Shown: positions 44,613-53,630, counted from the stretch's first letter. The stretch: 63,265 nt of DNA from Marinobacterium jannaschii DSM 6295 (GCF_000620085.1 NZ_JHVJ01000030.1:1-63265); one strand, 5' to 3'. Numbers and translations: made by a program. Notes: generated by a model not told the origin, from the sequence alone.

Positions 44613-44799
44613 TCTGGCCGGTATCCGGGCTTATGAGGGGGAGTCCAATACTCCCGGTATCCGCCTTCCCATGCCCTGGCGGGGCTCAGTGGCTTAAAAT
44701 GGATACCTTTACTCATCTACCGTTGCGGGGGCAGCGTCGGCTTAGCTGAAACAATTGAACCGACTTCCCGATTAAAGCGACTGCTTGGTCGCTACCAGA
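44613..44799 (-). promoter_or_regulatory. Cobalamin (B12) riboswitch
   Basis: On the minus strand the conserved core runs in order: an outer stem TCTGGT/GCCAGA (44799-44794 and 44618-44613), CGGGAAGTCGGT, GACGCTGCCCCCGCAACGG, AAGCCACTGAG, ATGGGAAGGC and the B12 box AGCCCGGATACCGGCC (44631-44616). Downstream hairpins (44584-44601 and 44551-44571) lack a T-run, so control of translation is more likely than termination. It precedes cbiK and must control the cbiKMLQO-MFS operon: high cobalamin turns cobalt uptake off. Confidence 0.93.
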
Positions 44800-44809
44800 G
44801 ACAGCAGGG

Positions 44810-44837
44810 ATTATTGCAGGCATGGGCCTGAAGTCAA
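44810..44837 (-). promoter_or_regulatory. Promoter of the riboswitch operon
   Basis: On the minus strand: -35 TTGACT, 16-base spacer, -10 AATAAT. The spacer contains the palindrome CAGGC-CCAT-GCCTG, a possible operator. Transcription would start about 10 bases before the riboswitch. Confidence 0.6.
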
Positions 44838-44899
44838 TCAATTCGCAAGCAGGGAATGAGAAGCTTTCTCAGTTGATGCTGAATGGAATTCATAAACGA

Positions 44900-44928
44900 A
44901 AAATGGCTCCTGCAAGAGGAGCCATTTT
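44900..44928. terminator. Terminator behind pyrC
   Basis: A 12-bp perfect stem (44900-44911 with 44917-44928) and a five-base loop. On the minus strand it ends in a T-run, stopping pyrC transcription before the riboswitch promoter. The A-run makes it possibly bidirectional. Confidence 0.85.
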
Positions 44929-44962
44929 AGCTGTCACGATTCAGCATAGGGCCGCAAGGGGC

Positions 44963-45991
44963 TTATTTCACTTTCCAGCTGATCTGCTCACCGGCACGGA
45001 TCGGCACTACGCTGGAATCACCCAGAGGGTAAGTTGCCGGTACATCCCAGCTTTCCTTAACCAGTGTAATGGTGTCGCTGTTGCGCGGCAGTCCATAGAA
45101 GTCGGGACCATTGAAAGAGGCGAAAGCTTCCAGTTTATCCAGCGCACCTGCTTCTTCGAAGGCTTCGGCGTACAGCTCAATTGAGGCATGCGCGGTATAG
45201 GCACCGGCACAACCACAGGCCGCTTCCTTCTTGTCCTTATAGTGCGGTGCCGAGTCGGTACCGAGGAAGAACTTGTTGCTGCCGCTGGTGGCTGCCTTAA
45301 TCAGTGCTTCCTGATGAGTGTTGCGCTTCAGGATCGGCAGGCAGTAGTAGTGCGGGCGAATACCGCCCGCCAGCATATGGTTACGGTTGTACAGCAGGTG
45401 GTGGGCGGTAATGGTGGCGCCCAGGTTTTCACCGGCGGCCATCACGAAATCGGCGGCATCTTTAGTGGTGATATGTTCCAGTACGATCTTCAGGTTCGGG
45501 AAGTCATTGACCACCTGTTTCAGGGTGGAATCGATATAGGCCTTCTCGCGATCGAAGATGTCGATGGAGGAGTCGGTCACTTCGCCGTGCAGCAGCAGCA
45601 GCATGCCGACTTCCTGCATCGCTTCCAGTGCTGGATAGATGTTATTGATGGAAGTCACACCGGAAGCGGAGTTGGTGGTCGCACCGGCCGGATACAGCTT
45701 GGCGGCATAGATCAGGCCGCTTGCCTTGGCTTTGCGGATCTCTTCCGGAGAGGTGTTATCGGTCAGGTAAAGCACCATCAATGGATCAAAATTACCCTGC
45801 GGGCCCGCTGCCATAATCCGCTGGCGATAGCTTAACGCCGTTTCGGTGCAGGTCGCTGGAGGTACCAGGTTTGGCATGATGATCGCGCGGCCCATATAGC
45901 GGCTTGCATCACGTACGGTATCGACCAGTTGCTCACCATCTCGCAGATGGATGTGCCAGTCGTCGGGGCGGGTAATTGTCAGTGTGGTCAT
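44963..45991 (-). CDS. pyrC: Dihydroorotase, class II
   Basis: A 342-residue enzyme that cyclises carbamoyl-aspartate in pyrimidine synthesis. Zinc ligands: [10 protein letters not shown] (two His), the carboxylated Lys in YAAKLYPAG, the His in [19 protein letters not shown], and Asp in [21 protein letters not shown]. It is a single minus-strand gene between a 1.3-kb gap and its terminator. Confidence 0.97.
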   Translation of the reverse strand: MTTLTITRPDDWHIHLRDGEQLVDTVRDASRYMGRAIIMPNLVPPATCTETALSYRQRIMAAGPQGNFDPLMVLYLTDNTSPEEIRKAKASGLIYAAKLYPAGATTNSASGVTSINNIYPALEAMQEVGMLLLLHGEVTDSSIDIFDREKAYIDSTLKQVVNDFPNLKIVLEHITTKDAADFVMAAGENLGATITAHHLLYNRNHMLAGGIRPHYYCLPILKRNTHQEALIKAATSGSNKFFLGTDSAPHYKDKKEAACGCAGAYTAHASIELYAEAFEEAGALDKLEAFASFNGPDFYGLPRNSDTITLVKESWDVPATYPLGDSSVVPIRAGEQISWKVK

Positions 45992-46643
45992 ATCAGGCTC
46001 AGTGTCGGAGTGTTGCGGAAAGTGTCTGTGGCTGTCTCAGGGGCAGGCCAAGACTAATTATCTCCTGTCGGCAGGCAAATAACTATCCCTGTCATCAGCA
46101 CGGCCTGGCGGTGTGCCGGGTTAGTCAAAGCCCAAAGGTGGCAACCGGCCTGTTCCTGAATTGCGTGAAAGATCCGGAATGTTTTGAAGCGGCCTGGGAG
46201 ACGCTGGATCCGGAGTGCCCAGGCGATGATGGTTTCCTGATTTTGGATTTCTTCACATTTTCTCCACGATTGTGGCCGGGTCTTCGGAAATTTAACTGAT
46301 AGAATAATTGTGAGCCTTAAATAACAGACCTGAAAATAAGTAAAAAGTGTCGCAGATTGGAGTCATCTTTGTGGTCTTTGAATTGTAATGAATTAATTAC
46401 GGTAAGCGATTTCTGGGTGTGAATAGATATTAAGTGATCGATAAAGAATTATTATCGTACGGTTGTTTAAATCAGATGTTACTAATGTATTTAAACGATT
46501 GTTTGAATAAGGTTTTTCTAATGTTTGCAAATGGGCTGATTTTACAGGCGATTTGAATTTGAGATCAGCGAAGATCGTGACCTTGGTGTACTTTTGGTTG
46601 TTTTGTGCTCTGCTGTTTTTTGTCAAAGGTCATGTAAATACCG
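45992..46643. other. Gene-poor, AT-rich interval upstream of the biosynthetic locus
   Basis: About 650 bases with no convincing gene. The first 300 bases are GC-balanced and the next 340 clearly AT-rich. Short frames (plus 45976-46299; minus 46393-46626) lack ribosome binding sites and recognisable domains. The motif TTTAAAYGATTGTTT-like appears twice near 46465-46505. The AT-rich stretch may hold silencer or regulator sites, but nothing specific can be named. Confidence 0.4.
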
Positions 46644-46671
46644 TTGATTGATCAATGCCTTATGCTAGAAT
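46644..46671 (+). promoter_or_regulatory. Sigma70-type promoter
   Basis: -35 TTGATT (46644-46649), 16-base spacer, TGC then -10 TAGAAT (46666-46671). The TG before the -10 gives an extended -10 form. Transcription would begin near 46678, just before a structured RNA candidate, about 650 bases ahead of the MMPL gene. Confidence 0.55.
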
Positions 46672-46692
46672 TGCCGAAATTGACTGATTTTT

Positions 46693-46768
46693 GTACGAAA
46701 AATAACCTACTCACTGGTAGGCAATTTGTGGGGCTGCTTGCGTAGCCGGCCTCAGGCTTTTTTCGTAC
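46693..46768 (+). promoter_or_regulatory. Structured leader RNA candidate with switchable hairpins
   Basis: A perfect 10-bp outer stem GTACGAAAAA/TTTTTCGTAC (46693-46702 and 46759-46768) encloses a hairpin with arms 46706-46710 and 46717-46721 and a second with arms 46732-46737 and 46742-46747 (one G-T pair). The bases 46744-46747 can instead pair with 46755-46758 to make a terminator-like hairpin running into the T6 tract. The arrangement of exclusive pairings resembles an attenuator or riboswitch. I recognise no known family. Confidence 0.45.
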
Positions 46769-46780
46769 TGAAAGAAAAGT

Positions 46781-46804
46781 GAAATGATAACTTTCTATCA
46801 TTTC
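46781..46804 (+). repeat. Perfect hairpin in the long leader
   Basis: GAAATGATA (46781-46789), six-base loop, TATCATTTC (46796-46804). No T-run follows. It may be an RNA hairpin or an operator palindrome. Confidence 0.5.
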
Positions 46805-46894
46805 AGCGACCGACATCCTGTGATACCTGTAGATACCTTGGTCCTATTGTTTATTTTAAGAGATCAAAACCGGTAGGTTGGTCTGTACTGGTCG

Positions 46895-46914
46895 ATCTTA
46901 AGGCTTCTTAAGAT
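46895..46914 (+). repeat. Perfect hairpin in the long leader
   Basis: ATCTTAAG (46895-46902), loop GCTT, CTTAAGAT (46907-46914). Tetraloop hairpin or operator palindrome. Confidence 0.45.
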
Positions 46915-47203
46915 TCACTTAATATTCACTGAGTATGATGCCCTGGCGGATGTCGGGGGCTTGATATTAAGTTTCTGGTTTTTAGTCATCCGTATGTTTA
47001 ATGGCGCTGGTTATCTTTAGTTAATTTTGAGGCGCTTTATACCCGTTTTTTGTCTGGATGGATTATTTTCCGAAGAACTCGGAAAAAGTCGGTCTGGATT
47101 TTCTGACGCCCCGGAAAGGGTGTTTGGCGTGGGGACGGCCAGAGGCTGTATCTCATCAGGTAATTAAACAATTAGTATCTAAGAACTCCGTCATATTCAT
47201 GGG

Positions 47204-47238
47204 GGATTGGGAACCTGTGCCTGTAAGGATTGGGAACC
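47204..47238. repeat. 12-nt direct repeat about 100 bases before the MMPL gene
   Basis: GGATTGGGAACC occurs at 47204-47215 and again at 47227-47238, 23 bases apart, close to two helical turns. The pair is flanked by GGGGG on one side and CCCCC on the other. An activator site is one possible meaning. Confidence 0.45.
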
Positions 47239-47329
47239 CCCTGGGTGAGTGTAAAAACGGGAGTTGGCTCTGCTGATTGTTACTGCCGGTTGGGTGCGTC
47301 TTAGGCTTTAACAAATAGGGTGAGAAAAA

Positions 47330-49681
47330 ATGGATCTTTCCAGGTTGTATGAGAAGCGCTGGTGGGTAGTGCTTCTTAGCATTCTGAGCATTATTGTAGT
47401 GGCCACCGGTGCTGCGAACGTCGTGCAGACGGCCGACTACAAAGTCTACTTCGATAAAGGCGACGAGCTGCTGATGCGCTCGGAAAAACTGGGAGATGAT
47501 TACTCCCGGAGCGACAACGTGCTGTTCGTACTGGCACCGAAAAACGGTGAAGTATTTACACAGCAAACCCTTGCTGCGGTTAAGACACTAACCGAAAAGG
47601 CATGGAAGCTACCCCTGTCGACCCGGGTCGACTCCATCACCAACTACCAGCATAGCTATGCCGACCAGGATGAGCTGATTATTGCTGATCTGGTGGCCGA
47701 CCCGGCTGCACTGGATGCGCAGCAACTGGCGGCGGTGAAAACAACCGCGCTGGCTGAGCCGAACCTGAAAAGACGCCTGATCTCTGAAGACGGCAAGGTG
47801 ACAGCGGTCAATGTCACCATCAACTTTACGGATGGCAAGGTCGATACCGAGACCCGTGAAGTGGTTGCCGCAGCCCGTGCCCTGGTGGCCGAGACCGAGG
47901 CGGCGCATCCGCAGATCGACCTCTACCTGACCGGTATCGTGCTGATGAATAACGCCTTCCCGGAAACTTCCGAGAAGGACGGTGCCACCCTGGTACCGGC
48001 GATGCTGCTGATCATTCTGGTGGGCCTGTTCCTGCTGCTGCGCTCTGCCGCTGCCGTTGGTGTAACGCTGCTGGTGATGTTGCTTTCCATTGCCGCTTCC
48101 ATGGGTGTGGCTGGCTGGATGGGTTATAAGATCAACCCGGTTTCCGGCGCGGCGCCGATTATTATCCTCACCGTGGCGGTGGCGGACTGTGTGCATATTC
48201 TGATCAGTTTCTTCCACAACTTCCGCAATACGGCGATGTGTAAGGGCGAAGCGATGGGCGCGGCGATCAAGAGCAATGCCCGTCCGGTACTGCTGACCAC
48301 GCTGAGCACCGGTATCGGTTTCCTCAGCATGAACTTCTCCGATGCTCCGCCGTTCCGCGAGCTGGGTAACATCGTTGCCGGTGGTATCTTCGCGGCCTGC
48401 TTCCTGTCGCTGACTCTGCTGCCAGCGCTGCTGACCCTGCTGCCACTGAAGAAGGGCAAACAGGAGGGCAAGCAGAATCTACGCCTGTCCAACGCACTGC
48501 TGTCACTGTCGAAGAAGGTCTGGGCGGCACCGCGTCAGATCCTGATTGGTGGCCTGATCGCCTCTGTCCTGCTCAGTGCGGCGGCGTTTAAGAACGAGCT
48601 GAATGAAGATTTCGTGCGCTACTTTGACGAGAGCTTCGATGTCCGCGTCTCCACCGAATTCACCCTGAAGAACCTGACCGGTATCAGCGTGGTGGAGTAT
48701 GACTTTGCCGCCCCTGAGGGTAACTCTGTCAGCGATCCGGCTTACCTCAACAAGCTCGACAGCTTCGCCCAGTGGCTCTACCAGCAGCCGGAAGTGAAGC
48801 ACGTTAATACGTTCTCCGACACCATCAAGCGCCTGAACAAGAACCTCAATGGTGATCGCGAAGAGGCCTATCAGATTCCTGACAGCAATGATCTGATCGC
48901 CCAGTACATCCTGCTGTACGAAAACTCCCTGCCGTTTGGCCTGGGTATTACCGACCGCGTGCTGTTCGATAAGTCCGGCAGCCGGGTTACTGTGACTCTG
49001 GGTGATGTCACCAACAACCAGTTGCTGGCTTTCGAGGCCCGCTCACAGGGTTGGTTGAAGCAGAACTTCCCGCAGGCGATGCGCAGCGAAGGGCTGGGCT
49101 GGTCGATGATGTTTGGCGGCGTAGCGCAGAAGAATATCGCCAGCATGCTGGAAGCGACCTTCCTGGCGGTGCTGCTGATCTCAGTGATCATGGCCTGGTC
49201 GTTCCGTTCGGTGAAACTGGGCGTGCTGAGCTTGCTGCCTAACCTGGCACCGGCCTTTGTGGCGCTGGGTGTCTGGGGCCTGACTGTCGGCTTTATCGGC
49301 ATGGCGGCCTCAATCATCACCGCGCTGACCTTTGGCATCGTGGTGGATGACAGCATCCACTTTATCAACCGCTACATGCATAACCGCCGCAGTTTGGGGA
49401 TGTCCCTGAAGGACGCACTGGAGAACACCTTTGTCACTGTCGGTAAGGCGATTGTGGTGACCTCGGTGATCCTGGTGATCGGCTTCGCACTGCTGACCAC
49501 ATCCGGTTTCAAGGTTAACAGCGTGATCGGTTACCTCTCTGCTATCACCATCTTCGTTGCGGTGGTGATGGATCTGGTGCTGCTGCCAGCACTGCTGATC
49601 AAACTGGACAAATGGCTGTTCCCTTCAAACAGCGATGCGAACGCAACGGCCGCTGACAAAGCGACCGTCTCCGCCCAGTAA
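47330..49681 (+). CDS. MMPL/RND family exporter
   Basis: A 783-residue membrane protein with the RND layout: one N-terminal helix, a periplasmic domain, helices 2-6 (about 210-385), then a repeat of the pattern (helix near 400, second periplasmic domain, five helices from about 600). The membrane Asp in VADCVHILISFFHN and VVDDSIHFINRY carry proton relay positions. Relatives (MmpL, HpnN-like) export lipids, lipopeptides or pigments. It opens the FAAL-NRPS operon, 36 bases ahead of the ligase gene, and very likely exports its product. AGGGTGAG precedes the start. Confidence 0.9.
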   Translation: MDLSRLYEKRWWVVLLSILSIIVVATGAANVVQTADYKVYFDKGDELLMRSEKLGDDYSRSDNVLFVLAPKNGEVFTQQTLAAVKTLTEKAWKLPLSTRVDSITNYQHSYADQDELIIADLVADPAALDAQQLAAVKTTALAEPNLKRRLISEDGKVTAVNVTINFTDGKVDTETREVVAAARALVAETEAAHPQIDLYLTGIVLMNNAFPETSEKDGATLVPAMLLIILVGLFLLLRSAAAVGVTLLVMLLSIAASMGVAGWMGYKINPVSGAAPIIILTVAVADCVHILISFFHNFRNTAMCKGEAMGAAIKSNARPVLLTTLSTGIGFLSMNFSDAPPFRELGNIVAGGIFAACFLSLTLLPALLTLLPLKKGKQEGKQNLRLSNALLSLSKKVWAAPRQILIGGLIASVLLSAAAFKNELNEDFVRYFDESFDVRVSTEFTLKNLTGISVVEYDFAAPEGNSVSDPAYLNKLDSFAQWLYQQPEVKHVNTFSDTIKRLNKNLNGDREEAYQIPDSNDLIAQYILLYENSLPFGLGITDRVLFDKSGSRVTVTLGDVTNNQLLAFEARSQGWLKQNFPQAMRSEGLGWSMMFGGVAQKNIASMLEATFLAVLLISVIMAWSFRSVKLGVLSLLPNLAPAFVALGVWGLTVGFIGMAASIITALTFGIVVDDSIHFINRYMHNRRSLGMSLKDALENTFVTVGKAIVVTSVILVIGFALLTTSGFKVNSVIGYLSAITIFVAVVMDLVLLPALLIKLDKWLFPSNSDANATAADKATVSAQ

Positions 49682-49717
49682 TCCTAAAACGACAAGCGAG
49701 CCGTGGAGCTGCCTGAT

Positions 49718-51478
49718 ATGGATAATTCAGGTGGCTCTGCCCTGAAAGCCATGAAAGAACTAATACCTTTTGAGGGTGATTCACTGATCGACCTGATCCG
49801 CTTCCGTGCGCGTGTTCAGCCCGATCAGCTGGCCTACACCCATCTGAAAGAGAAGAAAAACGAGATCGCCGAGATCAGTTACCGCGAACTGGAAGAGCGG
49901 ATTCTGATCCTGGCAGCCCGCCTGCAGCGCCGACAGGTAGCCGGTGAGCGGCTGATCCTGATGTACCCTTCGGGGCTGGATTATCTGGTGGCTTACTTTG
50001 CCACCCTATTTGCCGGCGCCATTGCGGTACCTGTTTATGAGCCGCGCCAGAGCACCCATTACAATCGACTGGAGAGCATCCTAAAGGATGCAAAACCCAG
50101 GCTGTTGCTGACCGATCAGGCGACGCTGCAGCGCTCCAGCGAAGAGAGTATCGCCAGCCTGAGCCTGTTCGGTGCCGAATGGTTCTGCACCGACAGCGAC
50201 GAGGCTGAGCCGGTCAGTGCCGCTGACTGGCAGCCGATCGAGCTGGCGCAGGACGATGTGGTGTTCCTGCAGTATACCTCCGGCTCCACCGGTAACCCCA
50301 AAGGGGTGATGGTGAGCAACGGCAACCTGATGCACAACTCGGCGATGATCAAGGCGGCGACCAAGCCCCATGCGGATTTCGTCAATGTCTCCTGGCTGCC
50401 GCCTTACCACGATATGGGGCTGATCGGGGCACTGCTGCAACCGCTCTACAGCGGTTACCACTGTGTCTTTATGTCGCCGGTAACGGCAATCCAACGTCCG
50501 ATTCGCTTGCTGGAGGCGATCCAGAAATACCGCGGCACCATCTGCGGCGGGCCGAACTTTATCTACGAAGCCTGCGTCAGCCGGATCCGCGATAAGCAGT
50601 TGGATGGCTTAGACCTGAGCAGCTGGGAAGTCGCCTTCAACGGTGCCGAGCCGATCAATGCCGACACCCTGAGCCGTTTCAGCGAGCGTTTCGAGGCCTT
50701 TGGCTTTAACCCGGATGCCCATTTCCCTTGCTACGGCATGGCCGAGACCACCCTGTTCGTGTCCGGTGCCGAGACCTTTGCCGGGGCTGTGGTTCGTGGT
50801 TACGACAAGGAGGGCCTGGCCCGGGGTGAAGCGATTGCGGCGCAGGGTGATAAAGCCCGCGAACTGGTCAGCAGTGGCCGGGTGTTCGAGTCGGAGATGA
50901 CGGTCAAGATCGTCGATCCGGTCAGCTGTCTGCCCTGCGATGAGCGCCGCATCGGCGAGATCTGGATCCGTGGCGGCAGCGTCGCCAGCGGCTACTGGCA
51001 GCGCGACGAGGTGCCGGGTGAGGATTTCTTCGGCCTGATCGAGGGTGATAACGCCCACCGCTACCTGCGTACCGGCGACCTGGGCTTCTTCGATGGCCAG
51101 GAGCTGTTTATCTCCGGCCGCACCAAGGACCTGATCATCATTCGCGGCAAGAACCACTACCCGCAGGATATCGAGTACAGCGTAGCCGGCGCCCATGCCG
51201 AACTGAAGCCGGACTCCGGTGCCGCCTTCGCGGTGGATATCGACGGCTTCGAGCAGCTGGTGATGCTGCAGGAGCTGAATATCCGTATCGACGAAGCCGG
51301 GCAGGGGGAGATCCTTGAGGAGATCCGCACGGTGGTGTCGCGTCAGCACGAGATGCAGTTGGCGGACCTGCGCTTTATCCGTCCCGGTACTTTGCCCAAG
51401 ACCACCAGCGGCAAGATCCAGCGTCAGGCAGCGAAGCGGATGTACCTGGCGATGCTCAACGGCGATAGCCATAAATAA
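49718..51478 (+). CDS. Fatty acyl-AMP ligase (FAAL)
   Basis: About 586 residues of the ANL adenylating superfamily. FLQYTSGSTGNPKGVMVSN is the phosphate loop and WLPPYHDMGLIG is diagnostic for FAALs, which activate fatty acids as acyl-AMP and pass them to a carrier protein instead of CoA. CYGMAETTLFVSG, YLRTGDLGFF and the C-terminal PKTTSGKIQRQ (catalytic Lys) are intact. I chose ATG 49718 because GGAG lies nine bases upstream; GTG 49703 is an alternative. The partner should be the carrier protein at 53283. Chain length is not readable from the sequence. Confidence 0.93.
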   Translation: MDNSGGSALKAMKELIPFEGDSLIDLIRFRARVQPDQLAYTHLKEKKNEIAEISYRELEERILILAARLQRRQVAGERLILMYPSGLDYLVAYFATLFAGAIAVPVYEPRQSTHYNRLESILKDAKPRLLLTDQATLQRSSEESIASLSLFGAEWFCTDSDEAEPVSAADWQPIELAQDDVVFLQYTSGSTGNPKGVMVSNGNLMHNSAMIKAATKPHADFVNVSWLPPYHDMGLIGALLQPLYSGYHCVFMSPVTAIQRPIRLLEAIQKYRGTICGGPNFIYEACVSRIRDKQLDGLDLSSWEVAFNGAEPINADTLSRFSERFEAFGFNPDAHFPCYGMAETTLFVSGAETFAGAVVRGYDKEGLARGEAIAAQGDKARELVSSGRVFESEMTVKIVDPVSCLPCDERRIGEIWIRGGSVASGYWQRDEVPGEDFFGLIEGDNAHRYLRTGDLGFFDGQELFISGRTKDLIIIRGKNHYPQDIEYSVAGAHAELKPDSGAAFAVDIDGFEQLVMLQELNIRIDEAGQGEILEEIRTVVSRQHEMQLADLRFIRPGTLPKTTSGKIQRQAAKRMYLAMLNGDSHK

Positions 51479-51492
51479 CAGGAATAACAACA

Positions 51493-53286
51493 ATGGAAGC
51501 TACAATTTCGCAGCTGGCTAAACTGCCACAGCACCAGGCGGCGATCGACGTTGAGTACGCCCTGGGTGATCCCAATGATGAAACCAGCCTGATGTCCTAC
51601 AAGCGGGTGATGGAGCTGGATGAGGCTGAATTCTTCCAGGAGGAGTTCTTTCAGTACCTGCTGTCGATCAAACTACACCACAACTATGTGCCGGCGGAGC
51701 TGGGCGGCAAGTTTAAAAGCTACGAGCAGCTCTACGCCCTGGGGAAGGTACTGGCGCGTCGTGACCTGGCCACCGCTGTGACCATGAGCACCATGATCTG
51801 GTCAAACCTGGTATGGATCGGCGGCGATCAGGCGTTGAAAGAGCGTTGCGCCGAGATCACTAAATCCTACAACGGTGCCATGTGCCTGGCCTACTCCGAA
51901 GAGGATCATGGTGCCGACCTGCTGGCCAATAAGCTGACTGCCACCGAAACCGACGATGGCTTTATCCTCGACGGGGAGAAGTGGCCGATCAACCGCGCAT
52001 CCCGCTCCGAAGTGGTGATGTTGCTGGCACGCACCGCCAACGATCGCGGTGCCCGTAACCTGTCCCTGTTTATGGTGGAGAAGAGCAAGATCGATTGCTC
52101 CACCTTTACCTACCTGCCGAAGGTGAAGACCCATGGCCTGCGTGGCTGTGATATCTGCGGCATCCGTTTCAGCGGTACCAAGCTGCCGAAATCGGCACTG
52201 ATCGGTAAGGTCGGTGACGGCCTGGAACTGGCGATCAAGACCTTCCAGGTGACCCGTACTCTTTGTGCAGCGTTGTCGGTGGGTGCGCTGGAAAATAACC
52301 TGCGGGTGGTAATGGAGTTTGCCCTGGAGCGCCAGCTTTATCGCGGTAATGTGTTCGATATTCCTAACGCCCGTCACTATCTCAGCGGAGCTTTCGCCGA
52401 CCTGCAGGTGAGCGATGCCATGGGCACCGCCCTGTCGCGTGCCCTGCATGTGATCCCACAGCAGTTCAGTATCCTCTCAGCGGTAGCCAAGTGTTTCGCA
52501 CCGTATAAACTGGATAAGGCGCAGAAAGACCTGGCCACCGTGCTGGGTGCGCGCTTCTTCTTCCGTGAGAAGCACAAAGAGGGGATCTTCCAGAAGTCCC
52601 TGCGAGACAGCCAGGTGGTGAGCCTGTTTGATGGCAGCTCCGAGGTCAATCTCTACTCCATGACCACCCAGCTGCCGATCCTGGCGCGCCGCCAGCGCAA
52701 GGCATTTGGCAAGGGCAAACTGGTGGATCCGCAGACCCTGAGCGCCATTTTCGATGAGAGTCAGGCGGTGGAAACCTTTGATGGCAGCCGACTGGATCTT
52801 TCCAGCCATGGCCGTGACTTCATTATGGAGAGCTTCCCCCAGGCGATCGCCGCGCTGCAGCAGATTGAAGCGCCGAACGAGACCCAGGTCTGCATCCTGC
52901 AACTGGCCGAGACTTTGTTTGCCAAGCATAGCGCCAACATGGCTCGGATTCTGGAAGGGGGTGAGCGCAAGATCGAGCTGCAATCGCCAACTATGTTCAC
53001 CCTGGCACGCCAGTACTGCATTATCCACGCTGGTATCTGCGCCCTGAACTACTGGCTGCATAACCTGCAACACAGTGACAGTTATGTCGCCGCCGGTGAC
53101 TGGCTGGCCCTGGGCCTGCAGCGCCTGCTGCTGGAGCTGCATATCGATGATCAGGAGATCCCGGAGGCGATCAATCAGCGTGTCGCCGATGAACTGCTGG
53201 CCCGTAGCACCGAACAGGACAGCTACAGCCTGGTCTCCCTGTCCCTGCCTGAAAAACAACTTGAAGCCGTTGAGAAAATCGCATGA
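51493..53286 (+). CDS. Acyl-CoA-dehydrogenase-like flavoprotein, probable acyl-ACP desaturating enzyme
   Basis: A 597-residue protein. Residues 1-400 follow the acyl-CoA dehydrogenase fold (CLAYSEEDHGAD, ILDGEKWPINRAS, QVTRTLCAALSVGALENNLRVV), and about 200 more residues form a helical C-terminal extension. Where most relatives have catalytic Glu in YEGT, this has FDGS with Asp380. Its gene lies between FAAL and the carrier protein, so the likely substrate is the acyl chain on the carrier, oxidised to an unsaturated acyl group, as in tambjamine- or pyrrole-type pathways. Its stop overlaps the carrier gene in ATGA. Confidence 0.88.
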   Translation: MEATISQLAKLPQHQAAIDVEYALGDPNDETSLMSYKRVMELDEAEFFQEEFFQYLLSIKLHHNYVPAELGGKFKSYEQLYALGKVLARRDLATAVTMSTMIWSNLVWIGGDQALKERCAEITKSYNGAMCLAYSEEDHGADLLANKLTATETDDGFILDGEKWPINRASRSEVVMLLARTANDRGARNLSLFMVEKSKIDCSTFTYLPKVKTHGLRGCDICGIRFSGTKLPKSALIGKVGDGLELAIKTFQVTRTLCAALSVGALENNLRVVMEFALERQLYRGNVFDIPNARHYLSGAFADLQVSDAMGTALSRALHVIPQQFSILSAVAKCFAPYKLDKAQKDLATVLGARFFFREKHKEGIFQKSLRDSQVVSLFDGSSEVNLYSMTTQLPILARRQRKAFGKGKLVDPQTLSAIFDESQAVETFDGSRLDLSSHGRDFIMESFPQAIAALQQIEAPNETQVCILQLAETLFAKHSANMARILEGGERKIELQSPTMFTLARQYCIIHAGICALNYWLHNLQHSDSYVAAGDWLALGLQRLLLELHIDDQEIPEAINQRVADELLARSTEQDSYSLVSLSLPEKQLEAVEKIA

Positions 53287-53558
53287 CTGATATGACTACC
53301 GCCGCCCCAGCCGTGACCGATGTACAGAACAAAGTTGTCGAACTGCTGGCCGAGTGCCTGAAAGTCGACCGCTCCGAGATCGACCTTGAGAAACAGCTGA
53401 CCAGCTACGGCCTGGATTCGATCGATGCCGTCACTATGGTCGGGGATATCGAAGACTGGCTGGAGATCGAACTGCCCAGCACCCTGTTCTGGGACTGCGA
53501 GAACATTCGTGAAGTCGCCAGCTTCATTGTGGATAACTTCGACGACCTGGCTGAGTAA
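53283..53558 (+). CDS. Acyl carrier protein
   Basis: A 91-residue carrier protein. Ser46 in SYGLDSIDAV is the attachment site of phosphopantetheine, and the acidic helix II region (DIEDWLEIELP) is typical of stand-alone ACPs. The preceding gene overlaps by four bases and the NRPS follows 72 bases later. It should hold the fatty acyl chain made by the FAAL, be the substrate of the dehydrogenase and deliver the chain to the NRPS condensation domain. Confidence 0.95.
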   Translation: MTDMTTAAPAVTDVQNKVVELLAECLKVDRSEIDLEKQLTSYGLDSIDAVTMVGDIEDWLEIELPSTLFWDCENIREVASFIVDNFDDLAE

Positions 53559-53630
53559 TCAGCGGGCAGGCGGGCCACAGAGCCCGTCTGCCAATACCGG
53601 CCACGTATCAGGATTTTCAAGGACGCTTCT

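Noticed and set aside
45976-46299. Plus-strand frame (107 codons) overlapping the pyrC start
   Set aside because: Begins inside pyrC on the other strand, lacks a ribosome binding site and any family. The last 60 residues look somewhat protein-like, so a decayed gene is not fully excluded.
46393-46626. Small minus-strand frame (77 codons) in the AT-rich gap
   Set aside because: No ribosome binding site, no domain, and stop-poor AT-rich sequence can open such frames by chance.
47058-47276. Plus-strand frame (72 codons) shortly before the MMPL gene
   Set aside because: No clear ribosome binding site or domain, and it overlaps the direct repeats of the leader.
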